NCBI RefSeq assembly: GCF_014205155.1
Contig: NZ_JACHMX010000001.1
Location: 992,001-1,056,000, forward strand
Origin: Amycolatopsis umgeniensis
Lineage (GTDB): Bacteria; Actinomycetota; Actinomycetes; Mycobacteriales; Pseudonocardiaceae
Direction of reading: 5' to 3'
DNA: 64,000 nt
Each line of letters starts with the position of its first letter. Within the stretch, counting starts at the first letter, position 1. The notes under the pieces were generated by a model. The model made no database searches. It had not been told where the DNA came from and saw nothing but the letters and a program-made list of their open reading frames with translations. Below, piece after piece: positions 60,562-64,000 of the stretch. The translations under genes were made by a program, and so were the position numbers.

Positions 60562-61977
60562 TCAAGGCAGCGGAGGGAGAGGGGGTAGCGCCGGAGCGTC
60601 CAGCCAGGCGGCGAAGAAGAAGCTCAGCGAGCGGCCGGCGAACCGCTCAGCGAGAGCAACGAAAGCAGCGGTGGTCACCAAACCGTGCCGGTTCTCCACC
60701 GCCCAAGCCTTCACCAGCGGGAAGAAAACCGCGTCGCCGAGATCAGAACGCAAGGCGTGCAACAGAAGGCCGCCGCGTTTGTACACCCGCTCGTCGAACA
60801 TCCGCGACACTCCGGGATCGGCGAGGCGCAGATCCGCGGGCTTAGCTTTCATGCGCGCGTGCCACGTCTTCGCCCAGGTGTGCGCGCTCTGCCCGCCGGA
60901 TTCCTCGGACCAGAGCCATTCCGCGTACGTCGCGAAGCCCTCGTTCAGCCAGATGTGCCGCCAGTCGGCGACGGTCAGGCTGTTGCCGAACCACTGATGC
61001 GCCAGTTCGTGCACGACGAGCCGCTCATGGGTGCGCCGTCCGTCGACGTGGTTGGCGCCGAAGATCGACATGCCCTGCGCTTCGATCGGGTCGTCGAGGT
61101 CGTCGTCGGTGACCACGATGACGTATTCGCCGAACGGATACGGGCCGAACAAGCGTTGCAGCGAGTCCATGATCTTGCCCTGCCGCCCGAAATCGCGGGT
61201 GAACGGGCGGCGCAGGCGCGGCGGGACGGCGGCCCGTTGCGGGATCGCGGCGACCACCGAATCACCGTCGAGACTGATCCGGAACGCCGCGACCGAGGGT
61301 TGCGAGAACCAGCCGGGCTGAGGACCGGAGACGAGTTCGACGTCGTCGTACCGTCCGATTTGGACACTCATCAGATACGTCGGCGTCGGCTCCGGGCGTT
61401 CGAAGACCCACCGCGTGGTGCTCGCGCGCGAAAGCCGTGACACCAGGTTCCCGGTGACGGCCACGAGGTACGGCGAAGACGTTGTCAGCGCGACGCGGTA
61501 GGTCGCCTTGTCCGCCGGATGGTCGTTGCACGGGAACCACGATGGCGCCCCGACCGGCTGGCTCGCCACCAGCGAACCGTCGGTCAGTTCGTCCCAGCCG
61601 ATGTCGCCCCACAGCCCGGGAAGCGGACGCGGATTGCCGACGTAGTGGATCTCCACCAGGAACTCGCTACCGAGCGCCACTGACTTCGCGGGCTTCACCT
61701 GCAGCTTGTGCCCGCGCCGCGTGTACTTGGCCGGTTTCCCGTTGACCAGCACCCGGTTGATCCGGAACTCGCCGAAGTCGAGCGTGAAGCGCGACAGCGC
61801 CTGCGTCGCCTCCGCGGTGATGGCCGCGGAGGCCGACAGCCGGTTGGGACCGATCTTGTAGTCCAGCTCCAGATCGTAGTGCCGGACGCGGTAACCGCCG
61901 TTACCGTGATGAGGCAGATAGGAGTCGCCGGAGGTGTCCGCGCCGGGCGAGGGCTGCGCGGAGGCCTTCGAAATCAC
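60562..61977 (-). CDS. M1-family metallopeptidase
   Basis: The 471-residue protein is gluzincin-like: zinc motif HELAHQW (~residue 310) and the third ligand Glu in WLNEGFATYAEW, 18 residues downstream. The N-terminal beta-domain (RVRHYDLELDYKIGPNRLSA) is typical of M1. The aminopeptidase GxMEN motif is changed to IEAQGMS, so true aminopeptidase action is uncertain, though the Glu is kept. It is shorter than most M1 enzymes (800-870 residues), lacking the C-terminal helical domain, as in many actinomycete members. GTG 61977 has GGGAAGCGGGG upstream. It lies 20 bp past the synthetase gene in the same direction, so the two are probably co-transcribed. Confidence 0.82.
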   Translation of the reverse strand: MISKASAQPSPGADTSGDSYLPHHGNGGYRVRHYDLELDYKIGPNRLSASAAITAEATQALSRFTLDFGEFRINRVLVNGKPAKYTRRGHKLQVKPAKSVALGSEFLVEIHYVGNPRPLPGLWGDIGWDELTDGSLVASQPVGAPSWFPCNDHPADKATYRVALTTSSPYLVAVTGNLVSRLSRASTTRWVFERPEPTPTYLMSVQIGRYDDVELVSGPQPGWFSQPSVAAFRISLDGDSVVAAIPQRAAVPPRLRRPFTRDFGRQGKIMDSLQRLFGPYPFGEYVIVVTDDDLDDPIEAQGMSIFGANHVDGRRTHERLVVHELAHQWFGNSLTVADWRHIWLNEGFATYAEWLWSEESGGQSAHTWAKTWHARMKAKPADLRLADPGVSRMFDERVYKRGGLLLHALRSDLGDAVFFPLVKAWAVENRHGLVTTAAFVALAERFAGRSLSFFFAAWLDAPALPPLPPLP

Positions 61978-61997
61978 CCGCGAAAGACCCCGCTTCC

Positions 61998-64000
61998 CTA
62001 CTTCGTCCAGGCCGAGATGGGATTCCCGAGCCAGCGCGAGTCGGCGGGAACCGCGTCGCCCCGGGTCACCAGGGACCCCGGTCCGACGGTCGTCCGCGCG
62101 CCGATGCTCGCACCAGGCAGCACGATACCGTGCGGCCCGAGCGTCGCTCCCTCGTCCAGGGTCACCGGCGACATCGTCATGATCCGGTCGTGGAACAGAT
62201 GCGTCTGCACGACACAGCCGCGGTTGATCGTCGCGCCGTCGCCCAGGCTCACCAGATCCGACTCGGGCAGCCAGTACGTCTCCAGCCACACCCCGCGGCC
62301 GATCTTGACGCCCATGGTGCGCAGCCACGCGGGCAGCAGCGGCGTGCCGCCGAGGGAACCGATCAGCCACGGGACGGCGAGCGCCTCGACGAAGGTGTCG
62401 GCGAGTTCGTTGCGCCAGACGAACGAGCTCCACAACGGATGGTCGATCGCGCGGAACCGGCCGACCAGCAGCCACTTCATCGCGGTGGCGGTCAGCGCGG
62501 CGACGGCTCCGGCGGCGAGCAGCAGCGGCCCGCCGAGCAGCACCGCGACCAAGAACCCGAAGGACGACGCCAGCGCGAAGATCCCGGCGGCGACCAGCAC
62601 GGTCAGCGCGACGCCGCACATCACCGGCACGATCCGGCACAGTTCGACGAGCGCTCGGGCCGCCTTCAGCCGCAGCGGCGGCGTGTAGGTGCGGCTCGTG
62701 TCGGACTCGCCGACCGACCGGCGAACCGGCAGCGGCGGCATCCCGAGGTACGACGAGCCCTTCTTCGCCTTCAGCGGGGCCGACGACAGCACGCCGACCA
62801 GGCCACGCTTGGGCACCGAACGGCCGGGCGCGGCCATCCCCGAGTTGCCGAGGAACGCCTGCTTGCCGATCCGCGCCGGCGCGACGTGCAGCCAGCCGTG
62901 GCCGAGTTCGTAGGTGGCGACCATGGTGTCGTCCGCGAGGAACGCGCCACTGTCCACCTGGGTCATCTTCGGCAGCGCGAGAACGGTGGACGCCTCGACG
63001 TTGCGGCCGACCTTCGCGCCGAGCATCCGCAGCCACACCGGGGTGAACAGGCTGGCGTACAAGGGGAACAAGCCCTCACGCGCCATGCCCATCAGCCGTT
63101 CGGTCGCCCAGACCTGCCACGCGACGCGGCCGTGCACGGGGTGGTAGCCCTCGACCATGCCGATGCTCAGCGACCGGACGCCGACGAGCACGAGCAGGGC
63201 GTAGCTCAGGAAGTACGCGATGGTCGCGAGCGGCGTGAACAGCAACGCCTGGCCGAGCGCGGCGCCCAGCGAGGGCGCTCCGGTGATCGCGTAACCCAGC
63301 ACCGCGACGGCGGGCAGGGCGGCAGCGGCGGGCAGCAGACCCAGCGCGACCGAGGTCGCGCCGTAGACCGTGGCCCAGAACCGCGAACGCGGCGGGCGGC
63401 TCGACGGCCACTTCAGCGCGTCCTTGCTGGCACGGGCCGCGGGCGCACCGGCCCAGCGCTGCCCGGCGGGCACGTTGCCACGGACGGTCGACCCGGCCGC
63501 GATCTCCGCGCCCTTGCCGATCCGCGCGCCGGGGAACAGCGTGCTGCGCGCACCGATCCGCGCGTCGGCGCCGATCCGGATCTTGCCGATGTGCACGAGA
63601 TCGCCGTCCACCCAGTGGCCGGTCAGATCGACCTCGGGTTCGATGGCGGCGCCACGGCCGAGTTTCAGCATGCCGGTGACCGGCGGCGGGGAGTGCAGGT
63701 CGACGTCCTTGGCGATCCGCGCGCCGAGGGCCTTGGCGTACGTCGTCATCCAGGAAGCGCCCGCGACACTGTCCGCGCCGCTGAACTCGGCCAGCTTCTC
63801 GGCCGTCCACAGTCGCAAGTGGACATTCCCGCCACGCGGGTAGCTACCGGGACGAACTCCGCGCAGCAGCAGCCGCGAACCGGTCGCCGAGATGGCGATC
63901 CGGCCCGCCGGGCTGAACAGCGCGACCCACGCGACGGCGATCCACACCCAGTTCAGCGTCGGCGCCCAGGCGAAACCGGCCAGCGACAGGACGTTCGACA
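61998..64000 (-). CDS. Pls/PosA-type nonribosomal peptide synthetase, C-terminal part (5' end off window)
   Basis: The frame is open to the window edge, so only the C-terminal ~667 residues are visible. This part has several transmembrane helices (AVLGYAITGAP, LLFTPLATIAYFLSYALLVLVG and a later pair) alternating with left-handed beta-helix hexapeptide repeats (IGKIRIGADARIGARSTLFPGARIGKGAEIAAG; VSLGDGATINRGCVV; GPHGIVLPGASIGARTTVGPG). That is the C-terminal layout of Pls, the epsilon-polylysine synthetase, and of PosA-like proteins, where three tandem domains join monomers. The adenylation and carrier domains would lie outside the window, so the product cannot be told. The metallopeptidase follows, a pairing that may suit peptide processing. 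Confidence 0.8.
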   Translation of the reverse strand, partial: SNVLSLAGFAWAPTLNWVWIAVAWVALFSPAGRIAISATGSRLLLRGVRPGSYPRGGNVHLRLWTAEKLAEFSGADSVAGASWMTTYAKALGARIAKDVDLHSPPPVTGMLKLGRGAAIEPEVDLTGHWVDGDLVHIGKIRIGADARIGARSTLFPGARIGKGAEIAAGSTVRGNVPAGQRWAGAPAARASKDALKWPSSRPPRSRFWATVYGATSVALGLLPAAAALPAVAVLGYAITGAPSLGAALGQALLFTPLATIAYFLSYALLVLVGVRSLSIGMVEGYHPVHGRVAWQVWATERLMGMAREGLFPLYASLFTPVWLRMLGAKVGRNVEASTVLALPKMTQVDSGAFLADDTMVATYELGHGWLHVAPARIGKQAFLGNSGMAAPGRSVPKRGLVGVLSSAPLKAKKGSSYLGMPPLPVRRSVGESDTSRTYTPPLRLKAARALVELCRIVPVMCGVALTVLVAAGIFALASSFGFLVAVLLGGPLLLAAGAVAALTATAMKWLLVGRFRAIDHPLWSSFVWRNELADTFVEALAVPWLIGSLGGTPLLPAWLRTMGVKIGRGVWLETYWLPESDLVSLGDGATINRGCVVQTHLFHDRIMTMSPVTLDEGATLGPHGIVLPGASIGARTTVGPGSLVTRGDAVPADSRWLGNPISAWTK

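Overview
The window is chromosomal DNA of a high-GC actinomycete. The best guess is Amycolatopsis or a close member of the Pseudonocardiaceae. This rests on codon bias, frequent GTG/TTG starts, two SARP/AfsR regulators, a DUF3068 and AftD arabinan locus like that of mycolic-acid-type actinomycetes, and long intergenic palindromes. No rRNA, tRNA, CRISPR array or insertion sequence was seen. Gene density is very high: about 49 genes, and no stretch of 300 bases without one.

Region by region. 0-6 kb: the 3' part of a nuclease-helicase, a small partner gene and a SARP-type ATPase regulator. 6-13 kb: a hydrolase, a phosphotransferase with a small Cys-tailed partner, a SigD/ShbA-like sigma factor, a secreted papain-fold wall hydrolase and a PucR regulator. 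13-28 kb: a cell-envelope polysaccharide locus with a DUF3068 protein, methyltransferase, glycosyltransferase, condensation-like acyltransferase, a 59-residue DUF2613 protein, a large membrane protein, a flippase, AftD arabinofuranosyltransferase, a second methyltransferase and a second membrane protein. From memory, the gene types match M. tuberculosis Rv0224c-Rv0227c plus the aftD (Rv0236c) neighbourhood. 28-40 kb: a VWA/solute-binding protein, a GGDEF-EAL protein, a secreted hydrolase, a P450, a DUF574 methyltransferase, a second SARP regulator with TPRs, and two hydrolases.

40-51 kb is the clearest metabolic unit. A Tat-secreted PL8-type polysaccharide lyase stands beside a transporter-kdgD-glucarate dehydratase-unknown-aldehyde dehydrogenase operon. 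That operon is divergent from an IclR regulator and a uronate dehydrogenase. Together the enzymes take uronate through glucarate and ketodeoxyglucarate to 2-oxoglutarate. Two 16-bp dyads that fit IclR operators lie in the divergent promoter. 51-58.5 kb: a TetR/SDR pair sharing a dyad operator, a membrane-anchored cyclophilin, and two tandem Tat-secreted GH95-like glycosidases. 58.5-64 kb: a degenerate tyrosine-recombinase-like fusion, an AbiEi/DUF559-like protein (paralogue of the one at 20.4-21.3 kb), an M1-type metallopeptidase and the C-terminal part of a Pls/PosA-type synthetase that runs off the window.

The most unusual signals are between genes: an exactly 21-bp-phased array of ACTCGCGTG units that reverses orientation between two convergent genes; several perfect 15-22-bp hairpins without U-tracts a few bases past stop codons; a CACCGGTAA motif shared by the envelope-locus promoters; and several predicted leaderless starts with a TANNNT box 6-7 nt before the start codon. 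All functional calls are by eye, with no database search.
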